NCBI RefSeq assembly: GCF_000378485.1
Contig: NZ_KB899969.1
Span: 310,001-374,000 of the forward strand
Direction of reading: 5' to 3'
Origin: Flavobacterium rivuli WB 3.3-2 = DSM 21788
Lineage (GTDB): Bacteria > Bacteroidota > Bacteroidia > Flavobacteriales > Flavobacteriaceae
DNA: 64,000 nucleotides
Positions within the stretch are counted from its first letter, which is position 1, and each line of letters begins with the position of its first letter. The notes beneath the pieces are model-generated. The model searched no databases and was not told where the DNA came from. It worked only from the letters and a program-made list of their open reading frames with translations. This document shows positions 16,165 through 25,014 of the stretch, piece after piece. The position numbers were made by a program, and so were the translations under genes.

Positions 16165-16365
16165 TTATCTTCTTGAAGTTTTTTCGTCAATTAATCGGGC
16201 ACTTCTAAATATAGCCAGTATTAGCAATGCACAAAGCGATGCCGCTATACCTATAAGGCCTATAATACTGTTGCCTTCAAATAAGTTATTGTAATCCAGT
16301 TGGGTAATGTTAAAGATGATGATGCCGGTTGCGAGCGCCATCAGGACGTAAATAGAAATCTTCAT
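16165..16365 (-). CDS. Small membrane protein of unknown function (66 residues)
   Basis: Two hydrophobic segments (about 4-22 ISIYVLMALATGIIIFNI and 35-56 SIIGLIGIAASLCALLILAIF) with a basic C-terminus (RSARLIDEKTSRR) suggest a two-pass inner membrane protein. I do not recognise a family. It sits 5 nt before the FAD oxidoreductase and 60 nt after MarC, so all three may be cotranscribed. Confidence 0.65.
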   Translation of the reverse strand: MKISIYVLMALATGIIIFNITQLDYNNLFEGNSIIGLIGIAASLCALLILAIFRSARLIDEKTSRR

Positions 16366-16425
16366 TAGGTAGTATGTTTAGCTGATAAACAGGTTATCAG
16401 TGCCCAAAATTAATAATAATAAGTT

Positions 16426-17019
16426 TTATATGAACAGTTGTTTAACATTGGATGCGAATAATTTAACAGCAATGGCTAAAAGTATCACGCCAAACACTTT
16501 ACGTATTACGCCAAGGCCGTTATTGCCCAAAACCTTCTCTATTTTAGCCGATGATTTTAACACTGTATACACTAAAACGATGTTTATAAATATGGCAACA
16601 ATAATATTTACTTTATCATAAACAGCGCGCAGCGATAACAGGGTAGTCATGGTACCCGCCCCGGCTATAAGCGGAAAGGCTATGGGTACTATAGATGCAG
16701 TGCTTGGGTTATCATCTTTATACAGGCGGATGCCCAGTATCATCTCTAACGCAAGAAAAAACAGCACGAACGATCCCGCCACGGCAAACGATGATGCATC
16801 TATACCTATAAGCTTAAGGATCTCTTCGCCCACAAATAAAAAGGCCACCATGATTATCATAGCCACGATAGATGCTTTTTCTGAGTGTATGTGCCCCAGC
16901 TTGTTACGCAGGTCTACAATAATGGGTACACTCCCTACAATATCTATAACTGCAAAGAGCACCATGCTTATGGTAAAGACCTGTCTCCAGTTAAAGCCGC
17001 TTATCCAGTCGTAACTCAT
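16426..17019 (-). CDS. MarC family integral membrane protein
   Basis: The 197 residues have six predicted membrane segments and match MarC/UPF0056: FAVIDIVGSVPIIVDL near the N-terminus, FLALEMILGIRLY in the middle, and SIVPIAFPLIAGAGTMTTLLSL, a conserved family signature. MarC proteins were once linked to antibiotic resistance, but that role was not upheld and the transported substrate is unknown. Confidence 0.92.
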   Translation of the reverse strand: MSYDWISGFNWRQVFTISMVLFAVIDIVGSVPIIVDLRNKLGHIHSEKASIVAMIIMVAFLFVGEEILKLIGIDASSFAVAGSFVLFFLALEMILGIRLYKDDNPSTASIVPIAFPLIAGAGTMTTLLSLRAVYDKVNIIVAIFINIVLVYTVLKSSAKIEKVLGNNGLGVIRKVFGVILLAIAVKLFASNVKQLFI

Positions 17020-17272
17020 GCTATTTTAGTTTAAAGTGCGTGCAAAATTACCTATAAATAAGGCATGTACCAATAAAATTTTCATTTATCAGGATATTGT
17101 GATAATAAACGTTTCCCGATAATGTTATAAATGTACTTTTCTCTTTGCGAATCTTTGTGTCATCTTGTGTAATAACATCTTTATATTGTTTACGAAAGCG
17201 TTTTTTCATTTTATAATCATTTCAAATAATGTTAAGGACAATTGTGCATACTTTAAATGAAGTAAGTTTATT

Positions 17273-17280
17273 TATCTTTG
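17273..17280 (+). promoter_or_regulatory. -7 element abutting the DUF3109 gene
   Basis: TATCTTTG ends 5 nt before the ATG at 17285, so predicted initiation coincides with the start codon. TTTA lies 17 nt upstream as a possible -33 element. An alternative ATG 9 nt further in (17294) would give a very short leader. Confidence 0.5.
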
Positions 17281-17284
17281 CAGC

Positions 17285-17875
17285 ATGTTTCAAATGGGTA
17301 AAACAATTGTCTCTGAAGACATTTTAGAAAAAGAATTTGTGTGCAACCTTTCGGCCTGCCACGGAGGATGCTGTGTAGATGGCGATGCCGGTGCACCGCT
17401 TAATGAAGAGGAAACCAAAATACTGGAGGAGATATACCCCATTGTTAAGCCATTTCTTCGCAAAGAAGGTGTTGCAGCGATAGAGGCACAGGGAACCTGG
17501 ATAAAAGGTACCGATGGCGACCTGGAAACTCCTCTTATTAACAATAAGGATTGTGCTTACGTAATTTTTGATGGTAAAACCGCCCTTTGCGGTATAGAGC
17601 AGGCCTACAACCAGGGCCTGGTTAAATGGAAGAAACCCGTTTCGTGCCATTTATACCCTATACGCGTAAAAGATTTTACCGATTTTGCCGCGGTTAACTA
17701 CGACCGCTGGGATATTTGCAGCCCTGCATGCTCCCTGGGCAAAGAGCTGGAAGTGCCCGTTTACAAGTTTGTAAAAGAAGCCCTGATAAGGCGCTTTGGC
17801 GAAGACTGGTACATGGAACTCGAAAAAGTTGCTGCCGAACTTAAGGATAACCCAATGCAAAAAAGGAGGCGTTAA
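17285..17875 (+). CDS. DUF3109 family Cys-rich protein
   Basis: The 196 residues match the Bacteroidetes DUF3109 family, with the N-terminal metal-binding-type cluster CNLSACHGGCCVDGDAGAP (Cys21, 26, 30, 31) and further Cys residues in NNKDCAYV, CGIEQAYN, VSCHLYPIRV and DICSPACSLG. The Cys pattern resembles YkgJ-like zinc or iron-sulfur proteins, but no reaction is known. MFQMGKTIVSEDI follows the usual family N-terminus, so I keep 17285 as the start. Nothing links it to the downstream nrd genes. Confidence 0.88.
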   Translation: MFQMGKTIVSEDILEKEFVCNLSACHGGCCVDGDAGAPLNEEETKILEEIYPIVKPFLRKEGVAAIEAQGTWIKGTDGDLETPLINNKDCAYVIFDGKTALCGIEQAYNQGLVKWKKPVSCHLYPIRVKDFTDFAAVNYDRWDICSPACSLGKELEVPVYKFVKEALIRRFGEDWYMELEKVAAELKDNPMQKRRR

Positions 17876-18007
17876 AACCACGCTGCAACCCCCGCTATCA
17901 CAGGGATTTCTTATAATTATTAGTAATTAATAAATTTTGTATGTATCTGTTTTTCAGAAGTATGCAATTTTTGATAATGCTTTTCACATTTTTTTAACGT
18001 TGTTAAA

Positions 18008-18067
18008 AACTATGTGCAATTGTGGATAACTATGTGTTTGAATATCTATTCTAAATGCCAACCTTTG
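18008..18067 (+). promoter_or_regulatory. nrdBA promoter with upstream direct repeats and a DnaA-box-like site
   Basis: TTTG (18037-18040), 19 nt, then AACCTTTG (18060-18067) forms a near-consensus promoter 55 nt before nrdB. Immediately upstream, AACTATGTG occurs twice (18008-18016 and 18028-18036), spaced 20 nt or two helical turns apart, and a perfect TGTGGATAA (reverse complement of the DnaA box TTATCCACA) lies between them at 18021-18029. E. coli nrdAB is DnaA-regulated, but transfer of that role here is inference. Bases 17876-18007 show nothing else. Confidence 0.5.
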
Positions 18068-18122
18068 TAATCCGCGTTATAAATAACGCAACAATTTCTA
18101 ATACAATAAACGTCAATATACT

Positions 18123-19100
18123 ATGTCTGCAATCGAGCCAATACTTCAGGAGAATAAAAACCGCTTTGTAATTTTCCCTATAAAACATCATGATATTTGG
18201 GAATGGTACAAAAAGATGGAAGCGAGTTTTTGGACTGCCGAAGAAATTGACCTTCACCAGGACCTTAACGACTGGAATAACAAGCTTAACGAAGACGAAA
18301 AGTACTTTATAAAACACATTCTTGCTTTTTTTGCCGCGTCTGACGGTATTGTAAACGAAAACCTTGCTGAGAATTTTGTAAACGAAGTACAATATGCCGA
18401 AGCGAAATTCTTTTATGGTTTCCAGATCATGATGGAGAACATCCATAGCGAAACATACTCGCTCCTTATAGATACCTATGTTAAAGATGAGGTAGAAAAA
18501 GACCAGCTTTTCCGTGCGCTTGATGTGTTTCCTGCTATTAAAAAGAAAGCCGACTGGGCTCTTAAATGGATAGAGAGCGACTCGTTTGCAGAGCGGCTTA
18601 TTGCATTTGCTGCCGTAGAGGGTATTTTCTTCTCGGGTGCATTTTGCTCTATCTTCTGGCTTAAAAAGCGTGGCCTTATGCCGGGGCTTACATTCTCTAA
18701 CGAGTTAATATCGAGAGATGAGGGTGTTCACTGCGACTTTGCCGTGCACCTGCACAACCACCATCTGGTTAACAAAGTGCCTAAAGCAAGGATAAAAGAA
18801 ATTATTATAGACGCGCTTGCTATAGAGCGTGAGTTTATTACAGAGTCGTTACCGGTAAGCCTTATTGGTATGAATTCTATATTAATGATACAGTACCTGG
18901 AGTTTGTAGCCGACAGGCTTCTTGTAGAGTTGGGCTGCGAAAGGCAGTACAATGGTGGCAACCCGTTCGATTTTATGGATATGATATCGCTGCAGGGTAA
19001 GACCAACTTCTTTGAGAAAAGAGTGTCAGAATACCAGAAAGCAGGTGTTATTAACAACGGCGAAGATGCACAAAAAATTAGCTTTGATGCTGATTTTTAA
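18123..19100 (+). CDS. nrdB: Class Ia ribonucleotide reductase, beta subunit
   Basis: This 325-residue diiron-tyrosyl radical subunit makes the radical for NrdA in deoxyribonucleotide synthesis. Metal ligands and radical residue are readable: Asp43 in [11 protein letters not shown], Glu105, His108 and radical Tyr112 in [13 protein letters not shown], and Glu/His in [17 protein letters not shown]. The MENIHSE-x-Y block matches the eukaryotic R2 type rather than the E. coli subgroup, as is common in Bacteroidetes. nrdA follows 79 nt downstream on the same strand. Confidence 0.97.
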   Translation: MSAIEPILQENKNRFVIFPIKHHDIWEWYKKMEASFWTAEEIDLHQDLNDWNNKLNEDEKYFIKHILAFFAASDGIVNENLAENFVNEVQYAEAKFFYGFQIMMENIHSETYSLLIDTYVKDEVEKDQLFRALDVFPAIKKKADWALKWIESDSFAERLIAFAAVEGIFFSGAFCSIFWLKKRGLMPGLTFSNELISRDEGVHCDFAVHLHNHHLVNKVPKARIKEIIIDALAIEREFITESLPVSLIGMNSILMIQYLEFVADRLLVELGCERQYNGGNPFDFMDMISLQGKTNFFEKRVSEYQKAGVINNGEDAQKISFDADF

Positions 19101-19179
19101 TTGAATAAAGATTCCAACTAATTGATTTTGCAGGCTGCGCCCCACGGCGATGCCTTAACCAACTAATAATATTTGCCTT

Positions 19180-21612
19180 ATGTTTGTAGTAAAAAGAGAC
19201 GGAAGAAGAGAGCCGGTAATGTTTGACAAAATTACCGACAGAGTAAGGATTTTATGCTATGGCCTTAGCGACCTTGTAGACCCGGTTAAAGTGGCAATGC
19301 GTGTTATAGAAGGGTTATATGATGGCGTAACAACATCTGAACTGGATAACCTTGCGGCAGAAACTGCTGCGTCTATGACAATTTCGCACCCTGATTATGC
19401 GCAGCTTGCAGCCCGTATTGCGGTAAGTAACCTGCACAAGAATACCAAGAAATCGTTCTCTGAAACCATGAGCGATATGTACCATTATGTTAATCCACGC
19501 ACTAACCAGGAGGCGCCTTTACTAAGCGACGAAGTGTATAACGTGATAATGGAAAACGCGGCAGAACTGGATTCTAAAATTATATACAATCGCGATTTTA
19601 ACTACGACTATTTTGGATTTAAAACACTGGAGCGCTCTTACCTGCTTAAAATAAACGGACAAATTGTAGAACGCCCGCAGCACATGCTTATGCGCGTATC
19701 TGTAGGTATTCACCTTAACGATATTGCATCGGCCATAGAAACCTATGAGCTGATGTCTAAAAAATTCTTTACCCACGCTACGCCTACGTTGTTTAACTCC
19801 GGTACACCTAAGCCGCAAATGTCGTCTTGCTTCCTGCTTTCTATGAAAGACGATAGTATAGACGGTATTTATGATACGCTAAGGAGCACGGCAAAAATAT
19901 CACAATCTGCCGGTGGTATAGGTTTATCTATACATAATGTAAGGGCTACAGGTTCTTACATTCGTGGTACCAACGGTACCTCTAACGGTATTGTGCCTAT
20001 GCTTCGTGTATTTAACGATACTGCCCGTTATGTAGACCAGGGTGGGGGCAAGCGTAAAGGTAGCTTTGCGGTTTACATAGAGCCGTGGCATGCCGATATC
20101 TTTGACTTTCTTGACCTGAGAAAAAACCACGGTAAAGAAGAAATGCGCGCACGCGACCTTTTTCTTGCCATGTGGATTCCCGACCTGTTCATGAAACGTG
20201 TACAGGAAGACAGCACCTGGACATTGATGTGCCCTAACGAGTGCCCTAACCTTTACAGTGTACACAGCGAAGAGTTTGATGCACTTTACCTAAGCTACGA
20301 AGCGGCAAACAAAGGCCGTAAAACCATTAAGGCCCGTGAGCTTTGGGAAAAAATATTAGAGTCTCAGATTGAGACAGGATTGCCTTACATGCTGTATAAA
20401 GATGCAGCTAACAGGAAATCGAACCAGAAGAACCTTGGTACCATCCGTTCGTCTAACCTGTGTACAGAGATCATGGAGTATACATCGGCAGATGAAATTG
20501 CCGTGTGTAACCTTGCCTCTATATCGTTGCCAATGTTTGTAGATAACGGCAGCTTTAACCACGACTTCTTATACCAGGTAACTAAACGCGTTACCAAAAA
20601 CCTTAATAAAGTAATCGACAGGAATTATTACCCTGTTATTGAGGCAGAAAACAGCAACATGCGCCACCGCCCTGTAGGATTAGGCGTTCAGGGCCTTGCC
20701 GATGCTTTCATATTGCTTCGTTTACCGTTTACCAGCGACGAGGCTAAAAAACTAAACCAGGAAATATTCGAAACCATATACTTCGCAGCTGTTACCGCCT
20801 CTATGGAAATGGCAAAAGAAGAAGGGCCATACTCATCGTTTGCAGGGTCGCCTATATCTCAGGGTGAATTTCAGTACAACCTTTGGGGCCTTAACGACAG
20901 TGACCTGAGCGGCCGTTGGGACTGGGGTTCGTTACGTACAGAGGTTATGGAGCATGGTGTAAGGAACTCGCTGCTTATGGCGCCTATGCCTACAGCAAGT
21001 ACGTCTCAAATTCTTGGTAACAACGAAGCGTTTGAGCCTTACACATCTAACATTTACACACGCAGGGTACTATCAGGAGAGTTTATTGTGGTAAACAAAC
21101 ACTTACTACACGACCTTGTAGAGCTTGGCCTGTGGAGTGAGAACCTTAAGCAGGAGGTAATGAGGGCAAACGGATCTATACAAAATATAGACGTTATTCC
21201 TCAGGATATTAAAGACCTGTATAAAACCGTGTGGGAAATGAGTATGAAAGATATTATAGACATGAGCCGCCAGCGTGGTTACTTTGTAGACCAAAGCCAG
21301 TCGCTTAACCTGTTTATGGAAAATGCATCATATTCTAAACTAACATCAATGCACTTTTATGCATGGCAAAGCGGCCTTAAAACAGGTATGTACTATTTAA
21401 GGACTAAGAGCGCTGTAGATGCTATTAAATTTACCCTTAATAACGATAAAAAAGAAGAGCCGGTTGCAGAGGTTGCCGCTACAGGTGTTGTAAAACCTAA
21501 AGTTGCTACTCCTGCTGTAGAAGTATCTGCCGTAGAGATGACCGAGTTTCAGGCAATGATAGAACGTTCCCGCAATGCCGAACCGGACGATTGCGAAATG
21601 TGCGGGTCTTAA
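19180..21612 (+). CDS. nrdA: Class Ia ribonucleotide reductase, alpha subunit
   Basis: The 810 residues form the catalytic subunit reducing NDPs to dNDPs. An N-terminal ATP-cone (about 1-90, [22 protein letters not shown]) implies allosteric dATP inhibition. Active-site cysteines appear in [13 protein letters not shown] and [11 protein letters not shown] (the latter block includes the thiyl-radical region NLCTEI), and the C-terminal shuttle pair is Cys805/Cys808 in DDCEMCGS. It pairs with the upstream nrdB and is followed by an intrinsic terminator after 26 nt. Confidence 0.97.
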   Translation: MFVVKRDGRREPVMFDKITDRVRILCYGLSDLVDPVKVAMRVIEGLYDGVTTSELDNLAAETAASMTISHPDYAQLAARIAVSNLHKNTKKSFSETMSDMYHYVNPRTNQEAPLLSDEVYNVIMENAAELDSKIIYNRDFNYDYFGFKTLERSYLLKINGQIVERPQHMLMRVSVGIHLNDIASAIETYELMSKKFFTHATPTLFNSGTPKPQMSSCFLLSMKDDSIDGIYDTLRSTAKISQSAGGIGLSIHNVRATGSYIRGTNGTSNGIVPMLRVFNDTARYVDQGGGKRKGSFAVYIEPWHADIFDFLDLRKNHGKEEMRARDLFLAMWIPDLFMKRVQEDSTWTLMCPNECPNLYSVHSEEFDALYLSYEAANKGRKTIKARELWEKILESQIETGLPYMLYKDAANRKSNQKNLGTIRSSNLCTEIMEYTSADEIAVCNLASISLPMFVDNGSFNHDFLYQVTKRVTKNLNKVIDRNYYPVIEAENSNMRHRPVGLGVQGLADAFILLRLPFTSDEAKKLNQEIFETIYFAAVTASMEMAKEEGPYSSFAGSPISQGEFQYNLWGLNDSDLSGRWDWGSLRTEVMEHGVRNSLLMAPMPTASTSQILGNNEAFEPYTSNIYTRRVLSGEFIVVNKHLLHDLVELGLWSENLKQEVMRANGSIQNIDVIPQDIKDLYKTVWEMSMKDIIDMSRQRGYFVDQSQSLNLFMENASYSKLTSMHFYAWQSGLKTGMYYLRTKSAVDAIKFTLNNDKKEEPVAEVAATGVVKPKVATPAVEVSAVEMTEFQAMIERSRNAEPDDCEMCGS

Positions 21613-21638
21613 TTGGCCACACACATATAAAAACACCT

Positions 21639-21668
21639 AAAGGAGCAGCAATGCTCCTTTTTTTGTTA
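21639..21668 (+). terminator. nrdA terminator, first copy of a duplicated 30-mer
   Basis: The stem AAAGGAGCA / TGCTCCTTT (loop GCAA) is followed by seven further bases rich in T (TTTTGTTA). The identical 30-nt sequence recurs at 22619-22648 in the same orientation, on the far side of the minus-strand gene 21678-22517. Confidence 0.85.
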
Positions 21669-21677
21669 CAATAAACA

Positions 21678-22517
21678 TTACTGATAGGTATAAATATGTT
21701 TATTTTTATTGGCTACCTGCCCTTCTGCATAGTCATGATATGATATTTGCGTTTCCAGTATTTCTTCAATATCACTGTTGCGGGTATATGTATAGGTATA
21801 CACTTTTTCTGTAGAAACTTTACCGTTTTGCCTTACATATTGATGCTTAAGTACATAAGCATTGGCATCAATAATAAATTGCTCCCTTGATGTAAAATCC
21901 TCCAAAACGTCAAGATTTTCATAAGTACAAACGGTTTGATTATTTTCTGCTTCAATATACGACATGGTTTCCCGGTATTTAAGGACTATGCCTTTTTCCC
22001 GATACTCCTGTACTTCATCTTCAGGATATCCATATTCTAAAATTTCAATAACCCTGTCAAGGCCATCATATTTGTACTCTGTGTACGACTCAATTTGATT
22101 ACATTCCAACGTGGTAGTTTTAATCATGCGTTGTTTATCATCATATGAAATCGTTAATTTTAAATTCGATTTCTCAAACCATTTACTCATCAAATTACCG
22201 TCTCCATTATATATATAAAGACAGGATTCTCCATTTTCTTTTATTCTGTTATGTAAATCGTCATATTCATAATCTGTAAAGTTTTCCTTTAAAAATTCAG
22301 GATGCCCGGATAAAGTGTGGATTTTTTTTATCTTTCCAAAAGATGTAAAATAAAATGTTTCTTTGCTATAATGCAAAAAAGGATGTGCGCTATTATCCTC
22401 AACAGTTATACTTTCAATAACAATCTTTGCATAGTCTCCTGTAGGATATGCTATAAATCGGTTATGCGGATTATTAGTTTCTTTTATAAGCTGTAGGGAA
22501 TAATAAGGAAATTTCAC
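21678..22517 (-). CDS. YD-repeat-like (RHS-like) protein of unknown function
   Basis: The 279 residues contain degenerate YD-type repeats: YEYDDLHNRIKENGE, ISYDDKQRMIKTTTLE, YKYDGLDRVIEILEYG and YTYTYTRNSDIEE, spaced about 35-70 residues apart as in RHS/YD wall-associated proteins. No signal peptide, toxin domain or sorting domain is visible, so it is probably cytoplasmic or a fragment-like derivative. It is more AT-rich than its neighbours and lies between two identical copies of the nrdA terminator, consistent with insertion beside that terminator. Confidence 0.7.
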   Translation of the reverse strand: MKFPYYSLQLIKETNNPHNRFIAYPTGDYAKIVIESITVEDNSAHPFLHYSKETFYFTSFGKIKKIHTLSGHPEFLKENFTDYEYDDLHNRIKENGESCLYIYNGDGNLMSKWFEKSNLKLTISYDDKQRMIKTTTLECNQIESYTEYKYDGLDRVIEILEYGYPEDEVQEYREKGIVLKYRETMSYIEAENNQTVCTYENLDVLEDFTSREQFIIDANAYVLKHQYVRQNGKVSTEKVYTYTYTRNSDIEEILETQISYHDYAEGQVANKNKHIYTYQ

Positions 22518-22618
22518 TCTGAGAATTTTCTATAAATATAAAAAAAGTGTTGAGATAAATAGTTTTTAGATTTTATAACAAATCAATTAAACTTATGGCA
22601 TTACATATAGATAAAAGA

Positions 22619-22648
22619 AAAGGAGCAGCAATGCTCCTTTTTTTGTTA
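22619..22648 (+). repeat. Second copy of the nrdA-type terminator
   Basis: It is identical over 30 nt to 21639-21668, including the GCAA loop and TTTTTTTGTTA tail, and lies 26 nt upstream of the RDD gene. The interval between copies (about 950 nt) holds only the minus-strand YD-repeat-like gene. The sequence can still fold as a plus-strand terminator. Confidence 0.85.
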
Positions 22649-22674
22649 TTTTTACCGAATAATACAAACTAATT

Positions 22675-23205
22675 ATGCCCAAAGAGAATTTCGGGAATGT
22701 AGAGATTACCTATGATATGCTGGCCGACAGGAGCAAGAGAATTGGGAACCTTGTTGTAGATTACATTATTTGCATTACCATCTCCATAGGAGTAGGATTG
22801 TTGGGTAACTGGCTTTATGATACGTATGGTTATAATGGCCTTGCTGTGGGCGATTTTACTACTATGGGGGAGAATCATTTCAGGTTTGATCTTTTACAAT
22901 TATTTGTATCGATAATATTTTATGGTTTGTTTGAGTCGCTACTGTCGCGAACACCTGCCAAATATATAACCGATACAAAAGTGGTAATGCGCGACGGTAC
23001 AAAGCCGGATAGTACCGCAATATTTATACGCACACTGTGCAGGCAGATACCTCTTGAGGCTTTGTCATTCCTGTTTGGGCAGTTTGCCGTAGGATGGCAC
23101 GACAGAATTAGCAAAACACTTGTGGTAGACGTTAATAAATACAACAGCGCACTGCGCAAAAAGGATAGCATAGATACGATAGGCGAACAAGAAGCCGACA
23201 AATAA
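22675..23205 (+). CDS. RDD family membrane protein
   Basis: The 176 residues show the RDD signature: an Arg followed by Asp in the first segment (RSKRIGNLVVDYIICITISIGVG) and YITDTKVVMRDGTKP near 105. Three hydrophobic segments are predicted (about 28-45, 65-85, 130-150). The family's function is poorly defined. The 74-residue protein follows after 9 nt, indicating cotranscription. Confidence 0.8.
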   Translation: MPKENFGNVEITYDMLADRSKRIGNLVVDYIICITISIGVGLLGNWLYDTYGYNGLAVGDFTTMGENHFRFDLLQLFVSIIFYGLFESLLSRTPAKYITDTKVVMRDGTKPDSTAIFIRTLCRQIPLEALSFLFGQFAVGWHDRISKTLVVDVNKYNSALRKKDSIDTIGEQEADK

Positions 23206-23214
23206 TAGAACAAA

Positions 23215-23439
23215 ATGAGTAAAGATACAAAAGGTGTACACACTGGGATTATAGAAAAAGACGAGAACGGCAATTTTTTTAGCGGCGAGTACTTGTTGGA
23301 TTACCAGCATGTAATGGCAAGCTTTAAAGAGGGCGATAAAATAACAATCAAATCGGTTATAGAAAACCCAAGCGATATAAGCCACGAGCGTTATCCTAAA
23401 AAATCAAGGGATTTCTTTTTATTCAACCTTAAGAAGTAG
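23215..23439 (+). CDS. Hypothetical small protein (74 residues)
   Basis: A compact soluble protein with no signal or membrane segment, rich in Lys, Asp and Ser: GIIEKDENGNFFSGEYLLDY, then KEGDKITIKSVIENPSDISHERYPK. I do not recognise a family. It begins 9 nt after the RDD gene, which makes it a probable second gene of that operon. Confidence 0.6.
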   Translation: MSKDTKGVHTGIIEKDENGNFFSGEYLLDYQHVMASFKEGDKITIKSVIENPSDISHERYPKKSRDFFLFNLKK

Positions 23440-23497
23440 TTTGGTTGTTGGTTAATAGTTATTAGTTGTCAGGAAGAATATAGTTCAGTCTGATATC

Positions 23498-23536
23498 AGT
23501 TATCTATTATCTAACGTCTATTATCTCACATCTCAA
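23498..23536. repeat. Second copy of the TCTA-rich intergenic repeat
   Basis: The run TATCTATTATCTAACGTCTA and following TTATCTCACATCTC resembles the spacer at 3051-3118 (shared words ATCTAACGTCT and CTATTATCT). It lies directly upstream of dgt. Role unknown. Confidence 0.5.
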
Positions 23537-23549
23537 TTCTAAATAAAAA

Positions 23550-24896
23550 ATGATGCACTGGGAACAGCTGCTGTCTTTAAAAAGGCAAGGCGATACAAGC
23601 AAGCGGTTACGCAGGGAGCAGGACGAAACGCGCCTGGGCTTTGAGGTAGATTACGACCGTATAATATTTTCGTCGGCTTTCAGGAGCCTTCAGGATAAAA
23701 CACAGGTAATACCACTATCTAAGACCGATTTTGTGCACACCCGCCTTACGCACAGTCTCGAAGTATCGGTAGTAGGCCGGTCTTTGGGCAGGCTCGTAGG
23801 CAAAAAGATCATAGAAAAGCACCCGCACCTGCACGATATCCACGGTTTCCACATGAACGATTTTGGAGCCATTGTGGCTGCTGCAGCACTGGCGCACGAT
23901 ATTGGCAACCCGCCCTTTGGGCACAGCGGAGAGAAAGCCATAGGCGAATATTTTAAAACAGGCCGCGGGCAGCAATACAAGGGCCTGCTCACGGACAAGC
24001 AATGGCAGGACCTTATAGACTTTGAAGGCAATGCAAACGGCTTTAACCTGCTTACAGCATCGCGCCCGGGCATAGAGGGCGGGCTACGGATATCTTATGC
24101 TACACTTGGCGCGTTTATGAAATACCCTAAAGAGTCACTGCCCAAAAAGCCTACGGCTAATATTGCCGATAAAAAGTATGGCTTCTTTCAGAGCGATGTG
24201 GCATCTTTTCAGGATATAGCGAAAGATATGGGCATGATGCCTAATAAAGGTGATGGAGATGTGGGTTATGAACGCCATCCGCTGGCTTATCTTGTTGAAG
24301 CTGCGGATGATATTTGCTATACCATTATAGATTTTGAAGACGGTATTAATCTTGGACTCATATCTGAAGATTATGCGCTGGAATATCTTATAAAACTGGT
24401 TAAGGATAATGTTCAGGTAGAAAAGTATAAGACACTTGCCACTAAAGAAGACCGTATAAGCTACCTGCGTGCACTGGCCATTGGTACGCTTATTAACGAT
24501 GCAGTAAATGTGTTTATAGAAAACGAAGAGGCCATCCTTGCCGGAAACTATCCGTATGCTTTAACAGACAGGGGTAATTATACCGCCCAGATGAATGATA
24601 TAATTAAAATAAGCATTAAAAATATTTACCAGAGCCGTGAAGTGATAGAGAAAGAGGTAATAGGCTACCGTATTATCAACACGCTTTTAGACACTTTTTG
24701 TACGGCTTATAACAACAAATTTGAAGGTACGGAAGGTAACTATGACAAGCTTATTTTAAAGCTTTTACCCGAAAAATTCATTACCGAAAAAATGGATCTT
24801 TACGATCGCCTGCTGCACATTTGCCACTTTGTGAGTACACTTACAGATGGTAAAGCATTGCTGTTGTATAATACAATTACGGCAGGGGTAAAGTAG
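23550..24896 (+). CDS. dgt: Deoxyguanosinetriphosphate triphosphohydrolase (dGTPase)
   Basis: This 448-residue HD-domain enzyme releases triphosphate from dGTP and helps balance dNTP pools. Metal-binding motifs are clear: His68 in FVHTRLTHSLEV, His116-Asp117 in AHDIGNPPFGHSGE and His125 just after. The C-terminal half is helical, as in the multimeric Dgt type. Two adjacent ATGs (23550 and 23553) are possible starts. The nearby nrdAB genes share the nucleotide-pool theme, though they are not in the same operon. Confidence 0.95.
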   Translation: MMHWEQLLSLKRQGDTSKRLRREQDETRLGFEVDYDRIIFSSAFRSLQDKTQVIPLSKTDFVHTRLTHSLEVSVVGRSLGRLVGKKIIEKHPHLHDIHGFHMNDFGAIVAAAALAHDIGNPPFGHSGEKAIGEYFKTGRGQQYKGLLTDKQWQDLIDFEGNANGFNLLTASRPGIEGGLRISYATLGAFMKYPKESLPKKPTANIADKKYGFFQSDVASFQDIAKDMGMMPNKGDGDVGYERHPLAYLVEAADDICYTIIDFEDGINLGLISEDYALEYLIKLVKDNVQVEKYKTLATKEDRISYLRALAIGTLINDAVNVFIENEEAILAGNYPYALTDRGNYTAQMNDIIKISIKNIYQSREVIEKEVIGYRIINTLLDTFCTAYNNKFEGTEGNYDKLILKLLPEKFITEKMDLYDRLLHICHFVSTLTDGKALLLYNTITAGVK

Positions 24897-24934
24897 AAAA
24901 CCTAATGATTAGATTGTAAGATTATTTGATATAT

Positions 24935-24975
24935 AAAAGTCGCCTTTCTTCATAATTAAGAAAGGCGACTCTTTT
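24935..24975. terminator. Bidirectional terminator between dgt and the DUF3078 gene
   Basis: A 13-bp perfect stem (AGTCGCCTTTCTT, loop CATAATT, AAGAAAGGCGACT; 24938-24950 with 24958-24970) flanked by AAAA and CTTTT serves both convergent genes. It is bordered by inverted AGATTATTTGAT / ATCAAATAATCT words (24919-24930 and 25000-25011), another short intergenic repeat. Confidence 0.85.
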
Positions 24976-25014
24976 ATTGTTTTCTCTAACAATCTAAAAA
25001 TCAAATAATCTAAT

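Noticed and set aside
18021..18029. TGTGGATAA as evidence for an origin of replication
   Set aside because: A single DnaA-box match without clustered boxes, AT-rich unwinding region or dnaA/dnaN neighbours does not indicate oriC; it is noted only in the nrd promoter context.
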